From: DASSUW01 sp963774155
GTDB lineage: Bacteria > Actinomycetota > Thermoleophilia > Solirubrobacterales > Solirubrobacteraceae
NCBI GenBank assembly: GCA_963774155.1
Contig: CAVZDW010000008.1
Span: 806,001-870,000 of the forward strand
DNA: 64,000 nt
Direction of reading: 5' to 3'
Translations under genes and position numbers: made by a program
The notes under the pieces: generated by a model
Seen by the model: only the letters and a program-made list of their open reading frames with translations
The model's database searches: none
What the model was told of the DNA's origin: nothing
Part shown: in pieces, positions 26,134-35,561 of the stretch
How the letters are laid out: each line of letters begins with the position of its first letter
Numbering within the stretch: the stretch's first letter is position 1

Positions 26134-28832
26134 ACGGCTGGCGTCCGGCCCTGCGGATCGCCCGCCGCAACCTCCGCCGCAACGTCGGGCGCTCGGTGCT
26201 GATCGCGGTGCTCGTCGCCGTCCCGGTGGCGGGCGCGACGCTCGTCGACGTGCTCTACCGCACGGTGACGACGGGCGAGCGCGAGGCGGCCCGGAACATG
26301 GGCTCCGCCGACGCCGTCATCACCGTCACCGGCTCGGCGAGCCTGCCCGGCTACCGGCCGGGACCATGGGGCGCCAGCTTCGACCCCGCGGCCAAGCCCG
26401 ACCGGGACCCCGACGCGGTCGACCTTCCCGCCCTGCTGCCGGCCGGCACGCGGCTCGCGAGGTCGCCCCTCCGCTACGACTTCGCGTTCGAGGCCGACGA
26501 GCGCTTCGCGCGGGCCTCGCTCGTGGTGGCCGACCCGAACGAGCCGCTGCACCGGCACGAGGCGCGAATGCTCGAGGGCCGCGCGCCGAGCCGGCCCGAC
26601 GAGGTCGTCCTCTCCCCCGGGCTCGCCGACCGGCTCGGCGTGGCCCCGGGCGACCGGGTCGGCGCGACGGTGCGCAACCCCGAGACGCGGGCCACCGAGG
26701 AGATGGACCTGACGGTCGCCGGCCTGGCCGAGGCGCGCTACTGCCTGCAGTGCGAGGACGCGATGGCGGGACCGGGATCGCTGGCGGCCGAGGCCGCCGT
26801 CCGGACGACGCCGGACATGATGCCGTCGGGCGGGGTCGACTACCTCGTCGACCTGCCGGCCGGCGCCGCCCCCGCCGAGGACCTGTGGCCCGCCCTCGCC
26901 GAGCAGGGCGTCGCGCTCACGCCGCGCGACGCCTTCGTGCATCCCGAGCGGTACGAGGAGGGCGGAGGATCGTCGGTCTCCGCCGACGACCTGCGCGCCG
27001 CGGCGATGTCCACCCTGATCGCGGGTCTCGGGCTGCTCGAGGTCGTGCTGCTGGCCGGCACGGCGTTCGCGGTCGGTGCGCGCCGCCAGACGCGTGAGCT
27101 CGGCCTCGTGGCGGCCAGCGGCGGCGCGGCGCACCACGTGCGCCGCATCGTGCTCGCCCAGGGCCTCGTGCTGGGCGTCATCGGAGCGGTCCTCGGCGTC
27201 GCCGCGGGCTTCCTGCTCGCGTTCGCCGGCCGCCCGCTGTGGGAGAGCATGGACGGCGGCCGGATCGACGGCTGGGCGTTCGGCCCGTGGGAGATCGTCG
27301 GAGCCGCGCTGATCGGCGTGCTCTCCGGCCTGGGCGCGGCGATCGTGCCCGCGATCGGCGCCGGCCGGATGCGGGCGGTCGACGCGCTGGCCGAGCGGTT
27401 CCGCGTGAAGCGGTCGACCCGCCGCCGCTCGGCCGCTCTCGGCGGGATCCTCGTGGCCGTCGGCGCCGTCCTCGGCCTGGTCGGGGACCGCATGTTCGCC
27501 GACGACCTGGCGGCCTACAGCCGCCTCCTCGCCACGGCGGCGGAGAGCGGGGCGTACGTGCCGGCACCGTCCGCCGGCAGGCCGATCGCGCTCATCGTCT
27601 TCGGCGCGACGCTGCTCGTGGCCGGGCTGCTCCTGCTCACCCCCGCGGCCATCGGTGCGCTCGCGGGGATCGCGGCGCGCCTCCCGCTGTCGCCGCGGCT
27701 CGCGGTGCGCGACGCCGCCCGCCACCGCCACCGCACCGGCCCCGCGACCAGCGCGATCGGCATCGCCGTCGCCGGCTCGGTCGTCCTCGCGTTTCTCGTC
27801 GCCGGCAGCCTGCGGGCCGAGGAGCTCCGCTACATCCCCAGCGTCCCGGACAACATGCTGTCGATCGACCGCGGCAACGCCGACGACGCGGGGCTGGATC
27901 GCGCGGCCGCGCACGCGACCGCGGAGCTCCCGGGCACCGAGGTGCACCGCCTGCGCGTCCCGCTCTCCCCGGCCGCCGAGGGCGACGCGTCGCTCGATCC
28001 ATCGGCCCGGATGATCTATCTCGCCGCCGATCCCGCCGCCTGCTCGATGGGCTGCGTGACCGGGAACCCGGTGATCGCCGGCGACCAAGCGCTCAACGAG
28101 GTCGCAGCGGCAGGCCCGCTCGACGCGGCGGCTCGCCGGGCGCTCGCCGACGGTCGCGTGGTCGTCCTCCAGCCGGCCGTCTACCACCCCGGCGGCCATG
28201 TCGTCGTCGAGGGCCACACGGAGACGGACCGCGTCGAGCTCCCCGCGTACCTCGTGCCGAGAGACGTCGTCTACACGAGCCTGCCGTCCGCGCTGATTCC
28301 GGAATCGGTGGCGCGCGAGCAGGGCTGGGAGGTCGCACGCGGCCCGGTGCTCGTGAGCTACGACGCCGCGGCGACGCCGGACCAGGTCGACCGGGCGATC
28401 TCCGAGGCCGACCGGCTCGGCGCCTTCGCCCAGGTCGAGCGCGGCCCCGGCGGCCCCGAGGACGCGGTCCTGCTCATGTTCGCGGTGGTGGCCGGGCTGG
28501 TGACGCTGATCGGCGTCGCGATCTCGGTCGCGCTCTCGGCCGCGGAGGGCCGCGCCGACCTCGCCACGCTGGCCGCCGTCGGAGCGCCCCCGCGGCGCCG
28601 GCGGAGCCTGGCCGCCGCGCAGGCCCTGCTCATCTCCGGTCTCGGCTGCTCGCTGGGCGTCGGCTTCGGCGCGTTCGTGGCGTTCACCGCGCGCGCCACC
28701 ACCGGCGCGCCGACGTTCATCGTCCCGTGGCCCAACCTCGCCGTCACGATGGTCGCCGTCCCGCTGCTCGCCGTGGCCGTGGCCGCCTTCTTCACGCCCA
28801 GCCGCCTGCCGTTGGTGCGCCGGGCTACGTAG
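26130..28832 (+). CDS. FtsX/MacB-type ABC transporter permease
   Basis: The 900-residue protein has an N-terminal helix, a large extracytoplasmic domain, two FtsX blocks (near residues 290-430 and 765-890) and central helices, about ten helices in all. It resembles the double-FtsX permeases of actinobacteria that export lipids, peptides or antibiotics. The 3' end overlaps the convergent moaDE gene by 8 bases. The cargo is unknown; PadR control suggests a stress or drug response. Confidence 0.88.
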
Positions 28833-29490
28833 GCGGGAGGGTTCCCTCGACCCGGTGCCGGCCCGCCTCGGAGACCTCGACCTTCCAGATCGGCGCCTCG
28901 GCCTTGACGCGGTCGATCAGGGCCCGGGCGCCGGCGAAGGCCTCGCCGCGGTGTGGCGCGGAGGCGGCGACGATCACCGACGGCTCCGACAGGGCGACGG
29001 TGCCGGTGCGGTGCTCGACGGCGACCGCGCACAGCCCGTGGCGCTCGGCCTCCTCGGCCGCGATCGCCTCGAGCTTGGCGGTGGCCATATCGGCGTAGGC
29101 CTCGTAGTCGAGCTCCGGGACGTCCCGGGTGACGCCCTCGAAGAGCACGACGGCGCCGGCGCGGGGATCGCGCACGGCGGCGGCGAGCGCGGCGAGGTCG
29201 AGCGGCTCGCCGGTCACGCGCACGTGCCGCACGGGGCGGGCGGGATCCGATCCCCCGCTCACCGGCGGCACCAGCGCGACCTCGTCGCCGGCCCGGACGG
29301 GCTCCTCGGGGGTCGCGTACTCGCGGTTCACGGCCACGACGCACTCGCGCGGGCGGAGCTCGCCGACCGCGGTGCCGGCCATGGCGGCCAGCACGTCGGC
29401 GACGCGCGCGTCGTCCGGCAGCTCGACCTCGAGCCGGTCGGTGCCGGCCCGCTCACGCAGGCCGGCGAAGAGCCGGACGGACACACGCAT
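28825..29490 (-). CDS. MoaD-MoaE fusion: molybdopterin synthase (MoaX-like)
   Basis: The 221 residues join a MoaD ubiquitin-like domain (1-80, ending PPVSGG) to a MoaE catalytic domain (about 85-221, with EGVTRD, HRTGTVALSEP, SAPHRGEAF and KAEAPIWKVE). Molybdopterin synthase inserts the dithiolene sulfurs into precursor Z. MoaD needs a free C-terminal Gly-Gly, which here is internal at 79-80. Family knowledge of mycobacterial MoaX suggests proteolytic release at this site. It follows the Nramp-like gene and a tiny ORF by 12 bases. Confidence 0.92.
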   Translation of the reverse strand: MRVSVRLFAGLRERAGTDRLEVELPDDARVADVLAAMAGTAVGELRPRECVVAVNREYATPEEPVRAGDEVALVPPVSGGSDPARPVRHVRVTGEPLDLAALAAAVRDPRAGAVVLFEGVTRDVPELDYEAYADMATAKLEAIAAEEAERHGLCAVAVEHRTGTVALSEPSVIVAASAPHRGEAFAGARALIDRVKAEAPIWKVEVSEAGRHRVEGTLPPT

Positions 29491-29502
29491 GGGGGTCCGA
29501 TG

Positions 29503-29595
29503 CTATGCGACGAGCGTCACGAGCCTGGCCAGCCCGATGAGGGCGAACCAGACGACGACCGCCAGCAGCACGCGGATGTGCGTCGAGCGGGTCAT
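29503..29595 (-). CDS. 30-residue single-helix membrane peptide
   Basis: The frame begins MTRSTHIRVLLAVVV, has one helix and ends LARLVTLVA. Its ATG overlaps the stop of the Nramp-like gene (ATGA), and the moaDE start follows 12 bases after its stop. Size and coupling fit a small accessory subunit of the transporter. No family is recognised. Confidence 0.5.
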   Translation of the reverse strand: MTRSTHIRVLLAVVVWFALIGLARLVTLVA

Positions 29596-31049
29596 GAGAA
29601 GAGCTGCCCGCCGTACTCGAGGATCACGCGGAACGAGAAGTAGCCGAACCAGACGACCGCGAAGCACATGATCGCCAGCCGGTAGCCGCGCAGGCGGATC
29701 GCCGACGGCAGCGCCCCGCGGTTGAGCACGATGAGCAGGATCGAGTAGATGAACATCACGCCCGCGCTGAGCGCCGAGCCGATGACCAGCAGGAGCAGCG
29801 GCTGCTCGGTGAAGACGAGCACGATCGTGATGCCGACGGTGATCAGCAGCCACACGGTCGCCGCGTAGATCCGGCTCTCGGTCCAGAACGTGCTCTCCGG
29901 CGTGGCGTTGATCTTGACCGCGTCGGCCGTGATGCGGCTGACGTAGTCGAAGTTGCCGAGCATCGTCGAGAGCAGCTTGAAGAAGCCCGCGAGGAAGAAC
30001 ACCGTCGCGAACCACGGCGCCACCGTCGAGCTCAGGACGTCGCCCTCGGCCTTGATGAAGTCGAAGTCCTCGCCGGTGTCGGTGCCGAAGACCGTCGAGT
30101 AGGCGAGCACCGAGAGCACGACGATGCCGAGCGTGCCGATGAGCCAGAACGTCACGGCCTGCTCGGTGTTGGCGACCTTCCACCAGCCCTTCCAGCGGGC
30201 GAGGTTCTTCTCGTCCTGCGGGAAGGTGTTGCCGGTCGCCGGCACGGCCTCCTGCTCGCCGCTGAGCGGCGAGACGATGCGCGGGACGTAGTGGCCCATC
30301 CCCATGCCCTTGTCGCGGACCCAGTTGGACACGGCGAGGTTGCCGCAGCCGCCGGAGCCGGCGAACGCGATCGCGCCGGCGATCAGCGCGGCCGTGACCT
30401 CCGGGCTGGTCGGCACCGAGCCGAAGCCCGACGACAGACCGCTCGCGAGATCGCCCCACGCCTCGCCGGTGGTGCCGAGGATGACGGCGAGCACGAGCCA
30501 CACGAGGACGGCGATGATGATCGTCTTCTGGAAGCGCTCGACCGTCTGGTAGACGACCGGTGAGGCGGTCAGCGTGATCCCGACGGCGATGAGGCCGAGG
30601 ATGCCGACGAGCTTCACGTCGAGGCCGCCGATGACGAACGACAGGCACGTCGCGGCGCCGGTGGCGAAGCCCGGCCACATGTTCGGGACGATGGCCATGA
30701 TGCAGAAGAGGAACCACCACGGCTTCCACAGGCGCGTGAAGCCGGTGACCGCCGTCTCCCCCGTGGCCAGCGTGTAGCGCTCCACCTCCATGTTGATGAA
30801 GAACTGGATCGCCACGGCCACGATCGCGGCCCAGAGGACGACGAGCCCGAGATTGGCGGAGATGTACGGCCAGAGGACGTACTCGCCCGAGCCGAGCGCC
30901 GTGGCGACGAGGATCACCCCCGGGCCGAGAACCTTGCGCAGCGGCAGGGGCTCCGGCAGCTCCTTGATTGGCACCGGCGGCAGGACATCGCTCGGAATGT
31001 CCCTGGAGAACCGCCCCCCGCTGGGGCGATGACCGACAACCGTGCTCAC
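29592..31049 (-). CDS. Nramp-like transporter without the canonical metal-site motifs
   Basis: The 485-residue protein has about 11-12 helices and Nramp-type organisation. The helix 1 motif normally DPGN reads ALGSGEYVLWP, and the helix 6 region normally MPH reads AFAGSGGCGN. A canonical Mn/Fe site is therefore absent. The GTG at 31049 is preceded by GGAGG at 9 bases spacing, although the frame is open to 31199. Position next to cofactor genes does not prove a role in molybdenum metabolism. The substrate is unknown. Confidence 0.75.
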   Translation of the reverse strand: MSTVVGHRPSGGRFSRDIPSDVLPPVPIKELPEPLPLRKVLGPGVILVATALGSGEYVLWPYISANLGLVVLWAAIVAVAIQFFINMEVERYTLATGETAVTGFTRLWKPWWFLFCIMAIVPNMWPGFATGAATCLSFVIGGLDVKLVGILGLIAVGITLTASPVVYQTVERFQKTIIIAVLVWLVLAVILGTTGEAWGDLASGLSSGFGSVPTSPEVTAALIAGAIAFAGSGGCGNLAVSNWVRDKGMGMGHYVPRIVSPLSGEQEAVPATGNTFPQDEKNLARWKGWWKVANTEQAVTFWLIGTLGIVVLSVLAYSTVFGTDTGEDFDFIKAEGDVLSSTVAPWFATVFFLAGFFKLLSTMLGNFDYVSRITADAVKINATPESTFWTESRIYAATVWLLITVGITIVLVFTEQPLLLLVIGSALSAGVMFIYSILLIVLNRGALPSAIRLRGYRLAIMCFAVVWFGYFSFRVILEYGGQLFS

Positions 31050-31075
31050 AGTTCGCACCTCCCTGGCAGGGAGGG

Positions 31076-32479
31076 CTACCCGGGTCGGCGGGGCTGCAAG
31101 CGACCAGTCGCGGGGGCGCCCGTGGGCAGCGCGAGGTCGGCCGTCCAGGCCGGCGGATCGCCGGCGGCGACCGCGATCGCGTCGACCGCGGTCGGGCACA
31201 GCGCCGTGCCGCGCATCTCGCGCAGGATCGAGAGCGCCTTCTCCGTGGGCATCGCGTCGCGGTACGGGCGGTCGGCGGTGAGCGCCTCGTAGACGTCGGC
31301 GGCGGCGAGGATCCGAGCGGGACGCGTGAGGTCGAATGCCGCCAGGCCGCGGTGGTAGCCCTTGCCGTCGAGCCGCTCGTGGTGGTTGGCGGCGGTGTCG
31401 ACGATCGGCCGCAGGCAGGCGACGCGGTTGAGGATCTCGTGCGTGAAGCGCGGGTGCTCGCGCATGGACGCCATCTCGTCGTCGTCGAGCCGGCCCGGCT
31501 TGTCGAGGATGCGGTTGGAGACGGCGAGCTTGCCGATGTCGTGCAGCAGGCCGGCCCGGCGCAGGTCGCGCAGGCCGGCGGGCTCGAGCCCGACCACGCG
31601 CCCGGCCGCGACGGCCCAGCGGGCGACCTCGGAGGAGTGGCGCGCCGTGAACGGCGACTTGGCGTCGATGACGCGGGCGAAGGCGTCGGCCACGCGGTCG
31701 AGCGTGTCGTCGCCCGCCGTGATGACGCGGTCGGCGGGCTCCCAGACGGCGACCTGCGGCACGCTGCGCGGGTCCTCGAGCGGGCCCCAGAAGCGGCGAT
31801 CGTCGCGGACGGAGAGCAGCGCGTCGACCAGCGCGGGATCGAACCAGCGGCCGCGGCGCTTGAGCGCCATCCCCAGCGCGCCCTGGAGCCCGACCGTGCG
31901 GACGAACACCTCGACCGTCTGCGCCAGGCAGAGGATGCGGGCGAACAGCGGGATCTCCTCGCCGCGCAGGCCGAGCGGCTGGCCGGCGCCGTCCCAGTGC
32001 TCGTCGAGCGCGCGGATGGCCAGCGCGGTCGCCTCGGGCAGCTCGAGCATGCGGGCGATGTCGGCCCCGCGCTCGCAGCGCGTGCCGATCAGCTCGCGCG
32101 TGACCTCCTCCTCCTGGGTGATCAGCCGCATCTGACGCGCCTTGGCGACGACGCCCTCGCCCGGCGCCACCGCCTGCCAGGTGTACTTGGCGAGCGCACC
32201 GGCCTTCGACCAGTCGGTCACCTTCATGGCGCGCTTGGTCGCGTGGTCGTCGGCCGCGAAGAGCGAGGAGAGGCGGGAGGCGTTGCTGGAGCAGCCGGCG
32301 TCCTTGAGCAGCAGCGCGTAGAAGAGCGCCGAGCGCTCCTCCTCGCCGAGGCCCAGCTGCTCGCCGAGCCGCATGCCGATGGCGGTCGTGCGGATGGCGT
32401 GCCCGGGCGGCTCGCCCTCGGTGATGTCGAGCGCGTACGAGAGGGCGCCGAGCACCTCGGAGAGGGCGACCTGGAGCAT
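31076..32479 (-). CDS. Tandem HD-GYP-type protein, putative c-di-GMP phosphodiesterase
   Basis: The 467-residue protein has two HD-GYP-related halves. The C-terminal half keeps LLHDIGKLAVS and HHERLDGKGYHRGL, where the usual GYP reads GYH. The N-terminal half has LLLKDAGCSSNASR and EHWDGAGQPLGL, lacking the HD pair, and is probably catalytically dead. Its ATG overlaps the stop of the GGDEF-EAL gene (TGATG), so both should act in the same c-di-GMP circuit. Confidence 0.85.
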   Translation of the reverse strand: MLQVALSEVLGALSYALDITEGEPPGHAIRTTAIGMRLGEQLGLGEEERSALFYALLLKDAGCSSNASRLSSLFAADDHATKRAMKVTDWSKAGALAKYTWQAVAPGEGVVAKARQMRLITQEEEVTRELIGTRCERGADIARMLELPEATALAIRALDEHWDGAGQPLGLRGEEIPLFARILCLAQTVEVFVRTVGLQGALGMALKRRGRWFDPALVDALLSVRDDRRFWGPLEDPRSVPQVAVWEPADRVITAGDDTLDRVADAFARVIDAKSPFTARHSSEVARWAVAAGRVVGLEPAGLRDLRRAGLLHDIGKLAVSNRILDKPGRLDDDEMASMREHPRFTHEILNRVACLRPIVDTAANHHERLDGKGYHRGLAAFDLTRPARILAAADVYEALTADRPYRDAMPTEKALSILREMRGTALCPTAVDAIAVAAGDPPAWTADLALPTGAPATGRLQPRRPG

Positions 32480-34035
32480 CAGAGCAGCTCGGCGAGCTGC
32501 TCGGCTCCGAGCGGGCGCGAGAGCAGGAAGCCCTGGACGTGGTCGCAGCCGAGACCGGCCAGGCGCTGCAGCTGGCCCTCGGTCTCCACGCCCTCGGGGA
32601 TGACGCTCATGCCGAGCGCGCGGGCCATGCCGACGATCGCCTCGACGATGGCGCCGTCGCCCTCGCCGCTCTCCCCCAGACCGGCGACGACGGAGCGGTC
32701 GACCTTGAGGCCGTCGAGCGGAAAGCGCTGGAGGTAGCGCAGCGACGAGTAGCCGGTGCCGAAGTCGTCGAGCAGGAGCCGGACGCCGAACGCCTGCAGC
32801 AGCTCGATGGTCAGTGCGGTGCCGGGCGTCTCGGCGAGCAGCAGGCGCTCGGTGATCTCGAGGCCGAGCGAGTCCGGATGCAGGCCGCTGGCCAGCAGGG
32901 CGTCCTGGACGGTCTCGACGAAGTCCGGGGTGGCCATCTGGCGCGCCGAGACGTTGACGGTCAGGCGCAGGCCGTGATGGCCGGTCTCGCGCCGCCACCT
33001 GGCGACCTGCTCGCAGGCGGCGCGCAGCACGCGGGCGCCGAGCGGCACGACGAGGCCGCTCTCCTCGGCGATGGGGATGAACTCGGCGGGCGAGATGCTG
33101 CCGCGCTCGGGATGGTCCCAGCGCGCGAGCGCCTCGACGCCGGCGATCTGGCGGCCGGGCAGGCGGTAGTACGGCTGGTAGGCCACCCACAGGCGGCCCT
33201 CGCCCTCGAGCGCGCGGCGCAGGTCGACCTCCATCCGCAGGCGGGCCGTGATGCGGGCGCGCAGTCCTGCGTCGAACATCTCGAAGCGCCCGCGGCCGCG
33301 CTCCTTGGCGCGGTACATGGCGGCGTCGGCGTCGGACAGCAGCTGCTCGGGCTCGCGGTCGCTGCCGGGCTCGGTGACGACCACGCCGATGCTGACCGAG
33401 CCGAAGCGCTCCTCGCCGCCGACGAGGAACGGGTCCTCGAAGGACTGCAGGAGCCGCTGGGCGATGCGCCCGGCGTGATCGGCGTCGGCGATGTCCTCGC
33501 AGAGGATGGCGAACTCGTCGCCGCCGAAGCGGGCGATGGTGTCCGAGGCCCGGAGCTCGCCGCGCATGCGCGGGCCGATGGCCCGGAGCAGCTCGTCGCC
33601 GGCGCTGTGCCCGGAGCTGTCGTTGAGCACCTTGAGGTTGTCGAGGTCGAGGAAGAGGACGGCGACGCGCGTGCGCTCGCGGTCGGCGCGCTTGAGGGCC
33701 TCGCCGAGGCGGTCGAGCAGCAGCGTGCGGTTGGGGAGGCCGGTGAGCGCGTCGTGCAGCGCGTCGTGGCGCATCTGCTCTTCGAAGCCGTTGCGGCCGA
33801 TCGCGCTGGCCAGCAGGTGGGCGATCGACTGCAGGAAGTCCAGGTCGGTGTCGGTGCGGAACGAGCGATGGTCGGTCACGGCCTGCGACGCCTCGCGGAG
33901 GATCACGGCGAGGTCGGCCCGGCGCGTGACCAGCTCGCCGAGCCGCGCGACCGCGGACTGCTGGGCGAGCCGGAGCGCGAGCTCGGCCTCCGCGTCGCTC
34001 CGCTCAGGGGTCGTCATCGTCGCTTGCGACGGCAT
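32479..34035 (-). CDS. GGDEF-EAL c-di-GMP turnover protein
   Basis: The product has about 518 residues. A short N-terminal region (ending FLQSIAHLLASAIGR, the tail of a GAF domain) is followed by a GGDEF domain with intact RFGGDEFAI and an EAL domain with GVEALARWDHP and DDFGTGYSSLRYL. Both look capable of making and degrading c-di-GMP. The GAF core is missing although its first and last pieces remain. Starts at 34035, 34017 or 34119 are all possible. Confidence 0.88.
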   Translation of the reverse strand: MPSQATMTTPERSDAEAELALRLAQQSAVARLGELVTRRADLAVILREASQAVTDHRSFRTDTDLDFLQSIAHLLASAIGRNGFEEQMRHDALHDALTGLPNRTLLLDRLGEALKRADRERTRVAVLFLDLDNLKVLNDSSGHSAGDELLRAIGPRMRGELRASDTIARFGGDEFAILCEDIADADHAGRIAQRLLQSFEDPFLVGGEERFGSVSIGVVVTEPGSDREPEQLLSDADAAMYRAKERGRGRFEMFDAGLRARITARLRMEVDLRRALEGEGRLWVAYQPYYRLPGRQIAGVEALARWDHPERGSISPAEFIPIAEESGLVVPLGARVLRAACEQVARWRRETGHHGLRLTVNVSARQMATPDFVETVQDALLASGLHPDSLGLEITERLLLAETPGTALTIELLQAFGVRLLLDDFGTGYSSLRYLQRFPLDGLKVDRSVVAGLGESGEGDGAIVEAIVGMARALGMSVIPEGVETEGQLQRLAGLGCDHVQGFLLSRPLGAEQLAELL

Positions 34036-34086
34036 AACTGGTAGATCGGCGCCCGGGTTGCGGTTCTGAAGCGCGCCGCAGATACC

Positions 34087-34575
34087 ATGCGTAAGCGGAT
34101 GGAGAGCTCGCTCACCCACCTCGACGCCGCGGGTCGCGCGCGGATGGTCGACGTCTCCGAGAAGGTGGCCACGGAACGCTACGCCCGGGCCCGCGCGGTG
34201 GTGCGGATGTCACGCGAGGCGGCCGCCCGCGTGGCGGCGGGGGACAATCCGAAGGGAGACGTCGCCGCCGTGGCGCGGATCGCCGCCATCCAGGCCGCCA
34301 AGCGCACCGACGAGCTGATCCCGCTGTGCCACTCGCTCCCGCTCACGCACGTGGATCCCTCGGTGTCGATCGATGCCGACGCTGGCACGGTGACGCTGGT
34401 GGTCGAGACGCGCACGACGGACCGCACGGGCGTCGAGATGGAGGCCCTCGTGGCCGCCTCGGTCGGCGCGCTGACCGTCTATGACATGGTGAAGGGCATC
34501 GAGCCCGGGGTCGTCATCGAGCGGGTGGAGCTGCTGGACAAGACCGGCGGCAAGGCGGACTTCCACCGCTCATGA
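34087..34575 (+). CDS. moaC: Cyclic pyranopterin monophosphate synthase MoaC
   Basis: MoaC converts the MoaA product to cyclic pyranopterin (precursor Z). The 162-residue frame contains the family motifs LCHSLPLTHV, GVEMEALVAASV and LTVYDMVKG. ATG at 34099 (MESSLTHLD) is an equally good start. It overlaps moaA by 4 bases. The 51-base divergent gap to the GGDEF-EAL gene is too short for a Moco riboswitch. Confidence 0.95.
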   Translation: MRKRMESSLTHLDAAGRARMVDVSEKVATERYARARAVVRMSREAAARVAAGDNPKGDVAAVARIAAIQAAKRTDELIPLCHSLPLTHVDPSVSIDADAGTVTLVVETRTTDRTGVEMEALVAASVGALTVYDMVKGIEPGVVIERVELLDKTGGKADFHRS

Positions 34576-35561
34576 AGCCGCTCGTCGACGGACATGGGCG
34601 GTCGATCGGGGACGTCCGCATCTCGGTCACCGATCGCTGCAACTTCCGCTGCCAGTACTGCATGCCGGCCGAGGGGCTCCCCTGGCTGGATCGCTCCGAG
34701 CTCCTCACGTACGAGGAGATCGAGCGGCTCGTGCGGCTGCTGGCCTCGATGGGCGTGCACGACGTGCGGCTCACCGGCGGCGAGCCGCTGGTGCGGCGCG
34801 AGCTGTGGCGGCTCGTCGAGCGCCTGTCGGCGATCGAGGACGTCCGCGACCTCTCGCTGACCACCAACGGCTACCTGCTCACCCGCCAGGTCGACCAGCT
34901 GGTCGCCGCCGGGCTGCGCCGCATCAACGTGTCGCTGGACTCGCTCGCCCAGGACCGCTTCTTCCAGCTCACGCGCCGGGACTCCCTCGCGCAGGTCCTC
35001 GAGGGCCTCGAGGCCGCTCAGGCGCACGAGGCGCTGCGCCCGATCAAGGTCAACGTCGTCGCGCTCAAGGACTTCACCGAGGCCGAGGTGCTGCGCTTCG
35101 CCGAGTTCGCGCGCTCGCACCCGTACGAGGTGCGCTTCATCGAGTTCATGCCGCTCGACGCCGACCATTCCTGGACGCGCGAGAAGGTGCTCCCCAACCG
35201 CGACATCGTGGCCATGATCGACGCGGTGTATCCGCTGGAGGCCGTGGGTCGCGAGCGCCACGGCACCGCGCGCCGCTACCGCTTCGCCGACGGCACCGGG
35301 GAGATGGGCTTCATCTCCCCCGTCACCGAGCCGTTCTGCGGCGACTGCAACCGCATCCGGCTGACCGCCGAGGGCGGGATGCGGACCTGCCTGTTCTCGA
35401 TGAACGAGACCGACCTGCGCGGGCCGCTGCGCTCGGGCGCGAGCGACGCCGAGCTCGAGGGCATCGTCCGCGACGCGGTGTGGCGCAAGGAGCTCAAGCA
35501 CCACGTCAACGATCCGGGCTTCGTGCAACCCGCCCGGACGATGTCGCAGATCGGCGGATGA
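34572..35561 (+). CDS. moaA: GTP 3',8-cyclase MoaA
   Basis: MoaA is the radical SAM enzyme starting molybdopterin synthesis from GTP. Its 329 residues include the CxxxCxxC cluster at Cys23, Cys27 and Cys30, the second cluster PFCGDCNRIR plus MRTCLFS, and the C-terminal Gly-Gly (SQIGG) needed for activity. It overlaps moaC and moeA by 4 bases each. Confidence 0.97.
   Translation: MKPLVDGHGRSIGDVRISVTDRCNFRCQYCMPAEGLPWLDRSELLTYEEIERLVRLLASMGVHDVRLTGGEPLVRRELWRLVERLSAIEDVRDLSLTTNGYLLTRQVDQLVAAGLRRINVSLDSLAQDRFFQLTRRDSLAQVLEGLEAAQAHEALRPIKVNVVALKDFTEAEVLRFAEFARSHPYEVRFIEFMPLDADHSWTREKVLPNRDIVAMIDAVYPLEAVGRERHGTARRYRFADGTGEMGFISPVTEPFCGDCNRIRLTAEGGMRTCLFSMNETDLRGPLRSGASDAELEGIVRDAVWRKELKHHVNDPGFVQPARTMSQIGG

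Noticed and set aside
34036..34086. Molybdenum cofactor riboswitch before moaC
   Set aside because: The gap is about 51 bases and shares space with a divergent gene; too short for the known motif.
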